Assembly (NCBI GenBank): GCA_964006375.1
Contig: OZ023266.1
Span: 61,325,946-61,389,945 of the forward strand
Direction: 5' to 3'
From: Tillus elongatus
Taxonomy: Eukaryota; Arthropoda; Insecta; Coleoptera; Cleridae
DNA length: 64,000 nt
The translations under genes and the position numbers were made by a program. Below, one piece after another: positions 8,171 to 18,915 of this stretch. The notes below the pieces were generated by a model. It was not told the origin of the DNA, did no database searches, and worked only from the letters and a program-made list of their open reading frames with translations. How positions within the stretch are numbered: the stretch's first letter is position 1; each line of letters opens with the position of its first letter.

Positions 8171-8672
8171 GTGACTATTCTGGTTTCTTTAAACAAGCAT
8201 GATTCACAGTATTTTGTTCCAGTCAGTATCCTCATCAACCTTTTTTTGTTGTAGGAATACCTTCTCGGCATGTTGTGATGACCCCCAAAGTAAGATTCTA
8301 TAAGTAGCAAGTTGGCATAATATGCTGTGACAGCAGCTTGATATGTGACTATTTGTTTAAGTCTCATTACAGTAAAAGTTGCCTAAGTTTCTTCATTATT
8401 TTATTTATATGTTTTGAGCATGATAGATTATTCTAGAAACACAAGCACAAAAACTTCACTGTACATGTATTTATTTAATCTGCTGTGAAAATTTAATAAT
8501 TGGTTTTGTTTTTGTTTAGTTTAAATCCATTGATGCTGAACCACTTCTCTGCACAACCAAGCATGTTCTTTGTTTTCTCATTCACGTCACAGCATTGTTC
8601 TCCAATGTTTACAAACGTAGTGTCATCTGCAAATAGGTAACATTTATCTGATGTTGCATTCCCTCGCAGATC

Positions 8673-8748
<76 letters not shown>

Positions 8749-9500
8749 TAACAACAATTGTCCCAAAATGGAACCCTGTGGAACTCCATTTGATACAGGC
8801 AGCTAATCTGACCTTGTTCAATTCAGGTTTACACGCTGCATCCTTCTTGCTAAGTAAGATTTGATTAACTGGAGAGCCACTTCTCTGATGCCATAATGCT
8901 CCATTTTATTTACCAGTACATCGTGGGCATGGGATACACTGTGAAATGCTTTGCTTACGTCGCAGTATGCTGCTTCTGTCACCTTCTTTTTATCAATAGC
9001 ACCACATATTGTCTCCATAAACTCTGTCATTGCCGTTATTGTTGACTTGTTCCTAAAACCATGTTATCCCATAGCTAGTATATTATATTTCTCAAGATAA
9101 TTGCTCATTTATTCTTTTATGCCTATCTCCATTATTTTCTAAATCGCCGGTGAAATTGACAGTGGTCTAAAATTACTTGATTTGTCCTTGAGTGAATCTG
9201 GAAATACACGTTCAGAAATACATCGGTTTATCAGTGTTTCAGTAATGTGAGCGGCTCAGCAATACAACTTTTTAGAACATATATGGTCTCTATCTCATAT
9301 TATTTGCAGATTTCTTAACCCAATGTTGTCCAATTGTGATATTGCTTTTCGTATGTCTATTGCCTGGATTGTGCAAACTGTGACAAAGTATGCATTAAGG
9401 GTATCCACACTTACCTGGGGCTTAACTTTCCTTCCATTTTTGCCACTAGTTTCGTTTATTACCTGCCATATGGCCTTCATTTTATTTGAAGTTGTTTATA
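8152..9500 (-). mobile_element. Decayed CR1/Jockey-group LINE (reverse transcriptase relic)
   Basis: Minus-strand translation in several frames shows, 5' to 3': a linker (KAIWQVINETSG, about 9480), RT motif A (CDVSKAFHSV, about 8960), motif C (YLFADDTTF; FADD codons at 8633-8622) followed by the LNKNKT segment, and a C-terminal piece (RLMRILTGTKYCESC, about 8230). Frames are broken by stops and a (TA)n insertion at 8675-8745 interrupts the stretch between motifs B and C. The element cannot be active. Exact boundaries and clade are uncertain. Confidence 0.75.
8675..8745. repeat. (TA)n microsatellite within LINE relic
   Basis: About 70 bp of uninterrupted TA dinucleotides interrupt the reverse-transcriptase relic between motif B and motif C. 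Confidence 0.95.
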
Positions 9501-10674
9501 AATTATGTTACATTCCTTTTTTTAGCCAGTGTACCTTAACACAACAGGAAATAGGTAAAATAGCCCCCAAAAAAACAGTAGGCTACATAAAAAGTGTATA
9601 CTTTTTGGGCAACAATTAGAAAAATACACAACAGACCCATTGAGGTCACAGTGCTGAGAGGTCAAATGCCTAATGACTCATTAAACAATCTACACTGTTT
9701 GTTTCAACTTTTAACACAGAAATGTAACACATCTTATTTTCATATATTATCTATACTACAATATACTACGACTACAAATTAGCCTTCTGTATTGTACTAT
9801 ATTTAGAATTAGAATTGAGGTAAACATTCTATTGTATTATTGCATACAATAATACATGGGCGCTATTAGTTTTAGGGTATTTTCCTTTCATACCAGACTT
9901 TCCCTAAACACTATCCAATGTCACTGTACCACTATAAAAGCATTCAACAGGTCAGTTATTATTTTCGCTAGTATTTTTGCTTATAGTATATACATTTATA
10001 ATTTATAGCATTCCTGATTATTGTTATTGAATAGACTCTATATATGTTTTATTGATAGTCGAAATATTATCCAAATGACTGGGAGGCTGAGTTCGAATAT
10101 CCATAATTGCGGCTGTACTTTTAAATTATAACCTGTCGACCGGTTTTCGTTCAACTTTTGTCTAAATGATCTACCAGTCGACCAGCTTTTGTATATCCAT
10201 ACCTGTGGTGGTTTTCAGATCGCATGATGACCGGTCAACTGGCTCACTGGTTTTCGCTCACAACACTAATTGAAACCCATAGAACTCAAAGCTATTCAAC
10301 TAAAAACGATCGAAAGCTTTTATATTTTTGTGGGGAGTATAGAAAAAGTTTCAATGAAGGAAAATATATCAAAGATATAATAAAAGATACTGTGAGTGGA
10401 GAAGTGGAGTGAATGAAAGAGCAGCATAAACAAGAACACACAATTTTGGAAGAGAATATTGACAAGTTGAAAGAATGTTTTGAAATGTTTCCATTCCAAA
10501 ATGTCATCCAACTGGATAGGAAAAGCTCCCCAAAGCTTTATTTTAAAAATTAGTATTCCGATCTGGAACTTTCATGTGCGTAACAGTCAAAATTAAATTT
10601 TCTTCTTTGCTGCTGCTTTTGCAATATTAGAAACATGTAAGTACCAGCAAAGATCCCCTGCAACAGTTATATCC
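9501..10674. other. Intronic or intergenic DNA without recognisable feature
   Basis: Only short, unconvincing ORFs are present on both strands. AT-rich sequence with no inverted ends or coding motifs that I can identify. Confidence 0.5.
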
Positions 10675-10705
10675 AATGTAGAGCCTGCGGATTTTTTGTG
10701 TAGTA
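10675..10705. repeat. Left target-site duplication of the LINE at 10706-12231
   Basis: 31 bp identical to 12232-12262 except for two mismatches. It directly abuts the truncated LINE on its 5' side, the arrangement expected from target-primed reverse transcription. Confidence 0.88.
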
Positions 10706-12147
10706 GGAGCGTTCCAATGGCCAGGGGGGTAAAATATCTTGGGGTCGTATTGGACTCTAAGCTAACCTGGAATGGTCACATTGGAAAAATACTGCGTAAG
10801 GCAGTCATGACCTTAGCCGTCACTAGGCGGCTATATGGAAAAACGTGGGGACTAAGACCTAGTATGGCCCACTGGCTGTACACAAGGGTGGTCAGACCAT
10901 CGTTAACATATGCGGCACTGGCCTGGTGGCCTAAGGTGACACAATCCAGTGCCAAACAAAAACTAGGCAAGATCCAAAGGATGGCTTGCCTAGGCATCAC
11001 AGGGGACATGTCTTCAACCCCAACAGCCGCCATGGAGGTGTTGCTGGATCTGCCCCCCCTACACTTAGTTATTATGGGGGAGGCCAGGCTAGGACTATAC
11101 AGACTAGCCTGCAATGGTAGTCTGAAGATCAACCCAGGCTTCAGGGGCCACTGCAAAATTCAGGAGATCGTGAAGGAGCCCATGCTTGAAATGAGGTTAG
11201 ACTTCGCGAGCCCGCGAATGTGCAGGGAAAACAACTTTACAGTGGAAATCCCCGACCGCGAGGCATGGCGGGAGGAGACGCCGGGCATACCATGGGACGC
11301 GCTCGTCTGGTTCACGGACGGATGCGGCGGTGAGCGTGGGACGGGGGCAGGTGTTTACTCGGAAGGACCGAGGGTAAGTCATAGTATTTCCCTCTGAGCC
11401 CATGCAACGGTGTTTCAGGCCGATATGTACGCCATCCTGCACTGTGTGTGGGAGAACAAGAGGAGGGGCTACACTAACAAGCGGATCCTCATAGCCACAG
11501 ACAGCCAGGCAGCCCTTAAGGCACTAAGTAGCCCATGGGTAAATTCCTGGCTGGTGAGTGAGTGGCGAGACGAGACGAGCAACCTGTCTGGGCAGAATGA
11601 GGTCACCCTCATCTAGGTGCTGGGTCACTCGGGGGTCAAAGGCAATGAAGAAGCTGACAGTCTTGCGAAGAGAGGGTCAGCAGAACCATTTATGGGACCA
11701 GAACCGGCTCTGGGCGTGTCAAAGAGCACTGCCAGGGGAGCCATTAAGTCCTGGGTCAGAAACCAACACAAGGTGTACTGGGCGGACTGTCCAGGGCTCA
11801 GACATGGGAATTCAATAATTGACGGACCCAGTTCAAAGAGAGCTGTGGAGCTGCTAAATCTTAGCAGAGGACAGCTCAGAAACACAACAGGTCTCTTGAC
11901 GGGACACATGGGCGTCAAGAAACACCTACATAAAATGGGGCGGTTCGAAGGGGACCTCGCATGCAGACTCTGCGGCGAGGGGGAGGAATCAGCCCAGCAC
12001 ATCTTGTGCGAGTGTAAAGCTCTGGACCGCAAAAGACAACTGATCTACGGTCAGTCTAGACCGGAGACAGAGCAATATAAAACTTCACCCTACCAATCGC
12101 TGTGCAGACTAGTTCAAGGCACAGTGATTTTGAAATGGGTAGAGTAA
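10706..12147 (+). pseudogene. LINE ORF2 C-terminal part: RT thumb, RNase H, zinc finger
   Basis: One reading frame is interrupted only by TGA at 11395 and TAG at 11614. It carries the RT connection region (GVKYLGVVLDSKLTWNGHI, then WLYTRVVRPSLTYAALAWWP), an RNase H domain (VWFTDGCGGERGTGAGVY, ATDSQAAL, VLGHSGVKGNEEADSLA) with the usual acidic residues, and a CRLCGEGEESAQHILCEC knuckle near the end. Upstream endonuclease and RT catalytic motifs are absent because of 5' truncation. Few substitutions separate it from an open frame, suggesting a recent insertion. Confidence 0.88.
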
Positions 12148-12231
12148 GACTAAGGGTATGCACAATCAACCAAAGGTTGCAGTGCTATCGGGGAGGCAAG
12201 GCCGCGGACGAGCCCTGAGGGAACAAAAAAA
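10706..12231 (+). mobile_element. 5'-truncated R1/LOA/I-group LINE with RNase H
   Basis: A 1.5-kb 3' portion of a non-LTR retrotransposon begins within the RT C-terminal region and ends in a short A-run at 12224-12231. The 31-bp duplication on both sides fixes its borders. It is GC-richer than its surroundings and in style resembles the element at 60570-64000, which is represented by its 5' part, so the two cannot be aligned here. The RNase H domain and a C-terminal CCHC-type finger place it in the RNase-H-bearing LINE groups. Confidence 0.88.
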
Positions 12232-12262
12232 AATGTAGAGCCTGTGGATTTTGTGTGTAGTA
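12232..12262. repeat. Right target-site duplication of the LINE at 10706-12231
   Basis: Matches 10675-10705 at 29 of 31 positions and directly follows the A-rich 3' tail. Confidence 0.88.
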
Positions 12263-12624
12263 TTTTGCCAACCATCTGAACATCTGGGCCCTGCAGATCA
12301 CTCTTCCTAGAGAAGAAGCCATTCATTACAAGCCATAAAAAATAAATAAACTTTAGTTATTACGTCAGTTTTGATATACGTTGTAAGATAAGCTTTTCAA
12401 GTCCCCGCCGCTTTAACTTTGTGAAACCTTTCTAGACTGAATACAGGCATAGAGGATTTTGATATGGTTCATAATAACCGGCTGCAGAAAAAGTAAGAAT
12501 TTATTGCAAAGCCAGAGGGCAATCCCCCATGCCTGTATTTAGAGCATATTTTATTAATATAAAGGTTTATGTAGAACTCAATGACGTCATCAACAGAAAA
12601 AGTTAGAAAAAAATGATGATTTAC

Positions 12625-12916
12625 CTCCACAAGTCTGTCTCATTATAGCACTAATTACACCATCAGACCATTCGTTTGTGCTCAAATTGTATTCCCCGTA
12701 TAATTCACCAAGGTTTAGTGCTTTGGGATTGAGAGGATACACCTGTACAACATTAAATCCAGGCTTGTTAGCTCGCTTTAACCTCTCAGCAGCTCCTTGT
12801 AAGGACTGCCAAGTTGTCGATTTAGCAGTGCACGTTTTACCCAAAATCATGACAGAATGTCGAGAACTCTTTGTCTCGAATAACTGGACAACTTTGGTCA
12901 AAGCTGCTTGTATAGG
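12625..12916 (-). CDS. Axonemal-type dynein heavy chain, exon encoding the AAA2 P-loop
   Basis: The exon is bounded by TTTTTCAG at 12917 and donor GTAAAT after 12625; it enters in phase 0 and leaves in phase 1. It encodes PIQAALTKVVQLFETKSSRH, then the AAA2 P-loop region (MILGKTCTAKSTTWQSL) and NPKALNLGELYGEYN, all strongly dynein-like. The P-loop has Ala where the second Gly of GxxxxGK usually stands; a similar degeneracy is seen in some axonemal chains. It is the most C-terminal exon in the window. The next exon (AAA2 Walker B) must lie beyond the left edge, since none is visible between 1 and 12.6 kb. Confidence 0.93.
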
Positions 12917-13090
12917 CTGAAAAACCATTTTTCATTAATGATAGTTTTTACATTTGTAAAAAACAATATAGTTAAATGTCACACTAAACTATTTTACCCA
13001 AAAGATATCACATTTAATCTAACAAGAAAAATGAGATACAATCGTATAAAACTAAATTAAGTACTAATATCACTTTTTCTGGTAACAAAC

Positions 13091-13399
13091 CTGTAAGTTG
13101 TGTTCCGCCATATATTCTTTTATTGCATCATACATATCTTCATAATCAACAGTAGGTAGAGAAACAGATGGAAATATATCAGACATGATACCATTGAATA
13201 AGGGATTATCATCTGAAGTTAGTCTAGCTATGTTCATGTCTCTCATGGCCAAATAAACGACTTGCTCTTCAGGTAAATGGGGCAATGCTCGCCTCTTTCT
13301 TCCACCATATCTGAGCAAAGCAACCATGGATCTTAAACCAAAGTCGTAGTGATCTTGTTTGCTCAACTGCTGCATTGCCAGTTGATACAAGGTATATAC
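13091..13399 (-). CDS. Dynein heavy chain exon between AAA1 and AAA2
   Basis: 103 codons in phase 0 at both ends: acceptor TTTTTAG before VYTLYQLAMQQLSKQDHYDF, donor GTTTGT after EHNLQ. The conserved SKQDHYDFGLRS and YLAMRDMNIARL blocks, followed by PLFNGIMSDIFP, belong to the AAA1 small domain and the AAA1-AAA2 linker of dynein heavy chains. It joins cleanly with neighbours on both sides (AKK|VYTL and NLQ|PIQ). Confidence 0.95.
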
Positions 13400-13515
13400 C
13401 TAAAAACACAATTATAAATTAAAATATGAAGCTTTATTTTGGACAACAAAAACTGATATAAATCACTAGAAAAGTCAACAATTACAACTATTAGAGGACT
13501 ATGCTGTACACCTAC

Positions 13516-13712
13516 TTTTTTAGCTAAAATTTTTGTGTTCTGAAATCCATCACTGAACAAAATATTTTCAGCTATGATCGCACTATCTGGGACCATCATT
13601 GCAATGGGTCTGAACATTGATTTTAAGTTGTCGGGCAGTTCTGTTCTTCCAGCATAACCTGGATTCATTGTTATAAAAATACCACAGGTCAGCTTTATAT
13701 TTATTTCAATCC
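13516..13712 (-). CDS. Dynein heavy chain exon, AAA1 sensor region
   Basis: Acceptor TTTTTCAG at 13713, donor GTAGGT after 13516; phase 2 bases at the start and phase 0 at the end. It encodes IEINIKLTCGIFITMNPGYA, then GRTELPDNLKSMFRP and AENILFSDGFQNTKILAKK. The FITMNPGYAGRTELP block is a hallmark of dynein AAA1. The following intron toward the upstream exon holds the large LINE at 13971-17341. Confidence 0.96.
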
Positions 13713-13970
13713 CTGAAAAAATGCAATGGCACGTAAATTAGCTGGGGATATAACTTTTGAACAGACTGCTTGCTTGTTTGAAGAATATTACACACATAAA
13801 TACGTTCCGTAAGGGGTTTCAAGTTTCAACGTTTTATTTTGCAGCGCCCCCTATATTAAATCTTTCCAAATTAAATTAAAGATCTTATAATATATCTAGA
13901 TAATTCCCGAATTAAGTAAACACTCTGTATAATTATTGTAGTAAATTTCTAGACGCCTAAATAAATAGGG

Positions 13971-14310
13971 CCCAAGGAATGAAAGTGTCATCAGGGGTAC
14001 AAACAGGGGCACGCAGAACACCTTTACAGCAGCGAAGCGTCTGAGATGGTATTATGTGGGTGGTGCAAGTGCTGAAACAACAGTAAACAGCCTGGAGGGC
14101 TACCTTCTGGATATTTTTCCAAACAAGTCTTTCTCTGTGGAGGAAATCAAAAAAGGCGAGGGAAATGGGAGCAGAAATAAATCATTTAAGGTAGGCTGTG
14201 ATGCTGGTATTTCAGAAGATATCGAGAGGGGTGATACGTGGCCAGAGAATATCATTGTCAGAAGATTCTGGTTTTTTCGGGCAAGGTCAACAGAAGCCTC
14301 AGCACTTTAG
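13971..14310 (+). pseudogene. LINE ORF1 C-terminal remnant
   Basis: An open frame after the stop at 13968 encodes RWYYVGGASAETTV, FPNKSFSVEEIK and, at the end, IIVRRFWFFRAR. This is the pattern of the C-terminal nucleic-acid-binding (RRM-like) region of CR1/Jockey-type ORF1 proteins, which commonly ends in an RRF-FFR segment. The N-terminal part is absent, consistent with 5' truncation. It overlaps the start of the ORF2 frame. Confidence 0.6.
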
Positions 14311-17206
14311 GGATGACTTGTGTTGGAGTGATCAGAGACCTCAGGGAAGGTCTGGCAGTGACTCAACTGTGCTAAATAGGCAGTTTAACATATTTTACCA
14401 AAACGTCAGGGGCCTCAGGACACGAACCAATGACGTTTACTCCTTTGTATGCTCGCAGGCATGCCCTCTTGACTGTTTAGCTTTCTCTGAGACTTGGCTG
14501 GATAGTGATATTCATAGCAGCGAACTGTTTAATGAACAATATATAGTCTATAGATCCGATAGGGATTTTTCTTCCTCTTGCAAGACTAGGGGAGGAGGTG
14601 TTCTGCTTGCTGTGCACGCTCGCTTTGCTACTCGTCACCTTGATATTCGGAGGGACGGTGGCGTACTGGATGCTCTTTCTGCGATTGACATTGTGGGAGT
14701 CAGAGTCTCGGATCATCGGGCCTCGCTTAATGTTAATGTTTTTGTTGTTTACATACCTCCCAATACTCCAGTTAACGACTACTACCTCTTATTTGAAGCT
14801 CTCGAATCCCTGTGCATAATATATGGTCGTGAGACACTCCTAGTTGGTGATCTTAACATGCCCGAATATGCTTCTTGTCGTCAGAACAACCCCTCCGCTC
14901 GTGTGTCTGCTTTTCTGAATTTCTGTAATCTACTACTCCTTGAACAGTTTAATCATGTTGTGAATATTAACAACAGGATTCTCGACATGGTTTTGTTTAC
15001 AGACACTTGCTTGGTGGGGGAGGCTCTTGATTCGCCCGTGATTCCTGATGGTCATCATCCCCCCTTGTTTATAGAGGTTCCGGTCGAGGGTTCAGTGGTC
15101 TCTTCCCCTGTTGGTAACGCTAGGCAGAGATCATATAATTTTCGAAAATGTGATTTTGTCAGATTGTACGCGGAGCTTGGCGGCTTGTGCTGGGATGGCA
15201 TGGATGGGTTTCAGGATGTTGATTCTATGCTAGACTTTTTCTATTCCAGAATTTACGACTTATTTGATCTGTATGTTCCCATGACTGCTCCAAAAACATG
15301 TAGTAGGTATCCTCCGTGGTTCTCTAAAGAAATAAAGGTTAATATCAAATATAAATATTCACTGTGGTGTAAGTTTAGGAAGTCTGGAAATGTGGAGTTT
15401 CTGGATAGATTTAGGGAGCTGAGACAAAAACTTAAGGGGGACATTTGTCTTTCTCGAGTAAACTACTTTCAGAGGGTTGAAAGAGAGATTAGGTCTAATC
15501 CCAAAAAGTTCTGGAACTGCTCTTCTCGGCGCCGTCAAAACTTTTCTATTGGAAATTCATCTAACCCGCAACAGGCAGTGGACAGTTTTGCTTCTTATTT
15601 TGCGGGATGTTCTGGTTCCACCTCCACCTCATCACCTTCAGCCGCCAGCCAGGCTTCGGGCGACATCACAGTGTTCTTTGTTGATGACTTTACAGATGAT
15701 GAAATTATTACAGCTGCTAAGAGAATTAAGGCTAACATGTCCTGTGGACCTGATCTAGTTCCTGGCTTCTTGGTGCGTGACTGCTTGTATGCTTTCTTGA
15801 CTCCACTTAAGAAAATTTTTAAACTGATTCTTAGATCTGGAACATTCCCCGCGATTTGGAAGCTGTCACGTGTTCTCCCTGTCTTCAAGGCAGGGGATAG
15901 TGGTGATCCATCAAACTATCGACCGATTGCCATACTATGTGTCTTCTGTAAGATTTTCGAGGCCTGCCTATTTCGGCGAATACTGTTTCACATCAAAAAC
16001 AGACTCTCTATTTCTCAGCATGGCTTTATTCCGGGGAGATCGACCGTAACAAATTTAGTTGATGTTACACAGTTCATTTCGTCCGCCCTCGACCGCTCTT
16101 CACAGGTTGATGTTGTGTATACTGATCTATCTAAGGCCTTCGATTGTCTAGATCATTCTGTTCTTATTGACAGGATGAGGGCTATCGGATTCTCTGAGGG
16201 CTTGCTTGGCTTGTTCAGGTCTTACCTGGATGGAAGGAGGCAGTTTGTTGAGGTTGGGGGCTTCAGGTCTGACACCTATCACATAACTTCGGGAGTGCCA
16301 CAGGGCTCCATACTCGGTCCATTACTGTTTAATATATTTATTGACCCAGTTAAACATGTTTTGCATGTTCCTTTCTTAATGTATGCAGATGATATTAAGA
16401 TTTTCGCAAATATCTTGAGTGCTGATGACTGTTTGCAGCTCCAGAGCTGTCTTCAGATCCTTGATGAATGGTGTTGTCGGAGTGGTCTTTCTGTGAATGT
16501 TTCCAAGTGCTGTGTTATGTCCTTTACTCGAAATAAGCATGCAATTACTTTCGGGTACAATATAAGAGGGCTCCCACTTGATCGCCCCGGGACAGTCAGG
16601 GACCTTGGAATTGTTTTTGATAGTACTCTATCTTTTAGACCACACTATGAGCAGACTGTCAGTTCTGCCTACAAAACTCTTGGATTCCTGTTAAGAAACA
16701 GCAAAAATTTCTCACAGACTGACACCCTCCTCCTGCTCTTTCGTTGTTTGGTTAGGTCTAGACTTGAATATGGCTCAGTTGTGTGGGCTCCTACTTATGA
16801 GATACATGTGGCAAGCCTGGAATCAGTGCAAAGGAAATTTCTAAAATTTCTTAGCTTTCGTGAGGATGGTCGATATCCTTCTATTGGTTTTCCTCAGGAG
16901 GACTTACTTCTTCGCTTTGGTCTGCAGAGTCTGTCGATGCGCAGGCAGTGCAGTCTCGTTACATTTTTATACAAACTGGTTAATTATGTGTTCGATTGCC
17001 CTAATCTGCTTCAGCAACTTAATTTCAATGTGCCTCGTATTGCAGCACGTTTTCCAGGCACATTCTATCTCCCGACTGCTCGTACACGATTGCTGCGAGC
17101 GTCTCCAATTTATCAGATGTGCAATGATTACTCTGTTGTGCAAGATAGCTTAGATATTTTCTCATGTAATATATCAGAGATAAAAATGTTTTTCAAACCG
17201 ATTTAA
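14198..17206 (+). CDS. LINE ORF2: AP endonuclease and reverse transcriptase
   Basis: An uninterrupted 1002-codon frame. The true protein may begin later, near FNIFYQNVRGLRTRT (about 14388), since the first ~60 codons overlap ORF1. An endonuclease domain follows (LAFSETWLDSDI, VGDLNMP, IPDGHHPPLF), then an RT domain with SNYRPIAILC, motif A VVYTDLSKAFDCLDH, motif B GVPQGSILGPLLFNIF and motif C FLMYADDIKIF, and a thumb region with YGSVVWAP. No RNase H is present. All RT catalytic aspartates are present and no stop or frameshift is seen, so the enzyme is potentially functional. Confidence 0.92.
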   Translation: MMLVFQKISRGVIRGQRISLSEDSGFFGQGQQKPQHFRDDLCWSDQRPQGRSGSDSTVLNRQFNIFYQNVRGLRTRTNDVYSFVCSQACPLDCLAFSETWLDSDIHSSELFNEQYIVYRSDRDFSSSCKTRGGGVLLAVHARFATRHLDIRRDGGVLDALSAIDIVGVRVSDHRASLNVNVFVVYIPPNTPVNDYYLLFEALESLCIIYGRETLLVGDLNMPEYASCRQNNPSARVSAFLNFCNLLLLEQFNHVVNINNRILDMVLFTDTCLVGEALDSPVIPDGHHPPLFIEVPVEGSVVSSPVGNARQRSYNFRKCDFVRLYAELGGLCWDGMDGFQDVDSMLDFFYSRIYDLFDLYVPMTAPKTCSRYPPWFSKEIKVNIKYKYSLWCKFRKSGNVEFLDRFRELRQKLKGDICLSRVNYFQRVEREIRSNPKKFWNCSSRRRQNFSIGNSSNPQQAVDSFASYFAGCSGSTSTSSPSAASQASGDITVFFVDDFTDDEIITAAKRIKANMSCGPDLVPGFLVRDCLYAFLTPLKKIFKLILRSGTFPAIWKLSRVLPVFKAGDSGDPSNYRPIAILCVFCKIFEACLFRRILFHIKNRLSISQHGFIPGRSTVTNLVDVTQFISSALDRSSQVDVVYTDLSKAFDCLDHSVLIDRMRAIGFSEGLLGLFRSYLDGRRQFVEVGGFRSDTYHITSGVPQGSILGPLLFNIFIDPVKHVLHVPFLMYADDIKIFANILSADDCLQLQSCLQILDEWCCRSGLSVNVSKCCVMSFTRNKHAITFGYNIRGLPLDRPGTVRDLGIVFDSTLSFRPHYEQTVSSAYKTLGFLLRNSKNFSQTDTLLLLFRCLVRSRLEYGSVVWAPTYEIHVASLESVQRKFLKFLSFREDGRYPSIGFPQEDLLLRFGLQSLSMRRQCSLVTFLYKLVNYVFDCPNLLQQLNFNVPRIAARFPGTFYLPTARTRLLRASPIYQMCNDYSVVQDSLDIFSCNISEIKMFFKPI

Positions 17207-17341
17207 TTTGTAACTCTCTTTTGTGTAGTTTATATGATTATTGTTTGTTATTATGTTTTGTATATCGGCCCATCCTTAGTTTGGCTTTGAGCTGTTGGAT
17301 GGTGTATGAATAAATAAATAAATAAAATAAATAAATAAATT

Positions 17342-18035
17342 TCCTTAATGCGATAAAGTGAAATTCGTTACACACTATTTCCATCATCTTAGCCATTTAA
17401 ATGTTTTCTAAATTATAATTTTGCCTAAATGGCAGTTTTAAAGTAACATTGCGTGTAAAAGCCTGTAAAAAATCAATAAATACAAGTAAGATATATAAAT
17501 ATCCAAAAGCAAGCAACTACGCATCTAGAAACTAACCTTGAAAGGGGTTTTTGTGTTAAAATGGCTTTGTATCCATACTTGTAATCTTGAAAACACTTTG
17601 AAGAAAACGACGACTGTTTTTAAAATTATAATGACTTCTAGCGTTCGACCAGTCAGCTCAAGAGTGTTACCGATCGATATTTTAAGACAAACTTCTTGCG
17701 CCGAGTGCAAAGCCTGGAGAGCAAATTAAGCTTTCGAGACTCCCAAGTTAAATACGGGTGAAAAATTTGACGTCGGGACAATAGTTGACTGTATAACTAG
17801 TCAAGAGAAGTGAATTTATGGTACCTAAGTGTATACAGAGTGTTAAGAACACTACTATCTAGTGGAAATTCCATATAGTGCAGCTGAGTAATTAAAACAG
17901 TTTTAATTACAGGGATTTAAGACTCAACAGTGGGGGTCTGACTGTATACCTTCATAGGGGACGCTGTTCACAACTGCTTGGCAACTAACATATAAAAAGT
18001 AGTTCTAGCCTGCATTCGCTTAGTTTATTCATCCC
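17342..18035. other. Dynein intron sequence, nothing recognised
   Basis: No coding or structural feature is supported on either strand. Confidence 0.5.
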
Positions 18036-18039
18036 TCTA

Positions 18040-18125
18040 TGACGCTAACTTTGTTAGCGAAACGATCGTCAGATCTAAAAACTGTATTGTGATGAATTTG
18101 GTTCTGGAAATTGTGAACCAGTGCT
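18040..18125. repeat. Dispersed repeat shared with 53537-53625
   Basis: The segment around GTTAGCGAAACGATCGTCAG and CTGTATTGTGATGAATTTGG has a clear relative, in the same orientation, at 53537-53625. No coding potential. Probably part of a MITE or other short non-autonomous family. Confidence 0.6.
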
Positions 18126-18285
18126 TATCACAGGTTCCGATCTTCACTCACTGGTGTAAGAATTAGGCAGAAACAAAATGGTTTATCCATTAGTAGAACT
18201 TTTATTATTATTATTATTACTATTAATACACTGATGTCAGTTAGTTTCTATGAAAACGAATATCCATTTTTGTTTTGTTTCTTTA

Positions 18286-18425
18286 AATCACGTGACTATG
18301 GTCAATCACCGACGCCACGGAACAGTTTCACCTCACTATCTTGTAAATTGCTCCGCATCCCTTCCTTTCTGTAAGGAGGGTAGGGACCTTTAACGTGCCT
18401 AACATTGCATAGTACACGACACCGG
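18286..18425. repeat. SINE-like dispersed repeat, inverted relative to 44870-45016
   Basis: This block (for example CAGTTTCACCTCACTATC and GGGTAGGGACCTTTAACGTG) matches the reverse complement of 44870-45016 over about 140 bp. The other copy carries a B-box-like GGTTCGATCCC about 110 bp further on, suggesting a tRNA-related SINE family. Confidence 0.55.
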
Positions 18426-18598
18426 CCCCCATATATTGCATCATAAAATAAATTCACCCTATTTTAATATTCTTCGCCTTAGTTTTCTAACATGCTTCTT
18501 TATATTGTGTGTGTAGTATTTATTTGAGAAACGATGTAACTAATTGATCATAAATAAACATGAATATGAAAACAACAAGAATAACAAAATAAACATAC

Positions 18599-18915
18599 CC
18601 TCAAATACACATCGCTTCAGCCTCTGTGCTATAGCCGAAAGAATACAGAGAATCTGTTGTGCAACTACAGATAGTACCTCAATGTTAATGCGGTTAAATT
18701 CATCAAAACAGCCCCACGCCCCAGTTTGTGCTAAACCAGAGAAACATTTGCCCATGCTTTTGTAGTCCAGACCTTCTGAACAGTTGTTGACAATCACCCA
18801 CATGCCCATTGCTTTGCCCAAGTCCTTCACCGTCTCAGTTTTTCCTGTACCGGCCGGACCTTTGGGACTACCACCACGGAAAAGGTGAAGAGCTGTGGTC
18901 AGTGTTATGTAACAT
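18599..18915 (-). CDS. Dynein heavy chain exon, AAA1 P-loop and Walker B
   Basis: Acceptor TTCTTTTCAG at 18916, donor GTATGT after 18599; the split codons join correctly on both sides (AG+A and G+GG). The exon encodes [20 protein letters not shown], the AAA1 Walker [30 protein letters not shown], and the Walker B block [23 protein letters not shown]1 is the main ATPase site of dynein and its key residues are intact, supporting a functional motor that drives ciliary or flagellar microtubule sliding. Confidence 0.97.

Larger units (their letters stand above)
13971..17341 (+). mobile_element. Jockey/CR1-group LINE with a complete ORF2, 5'-truncated in ORF1
   Basis: The element contains the last part of ORF1, a long open ORF2, a short 3' UTR and a tail of TAAA/AATAA-type tandem units at 17307-17341. 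The 5' border is approximate: ORF1-like coding can be followed back only to the stop at 13968. No convincing target duplication was found. It lies in a dynein intron in the orientation opposite to the host gene. Confidence 0.88.
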
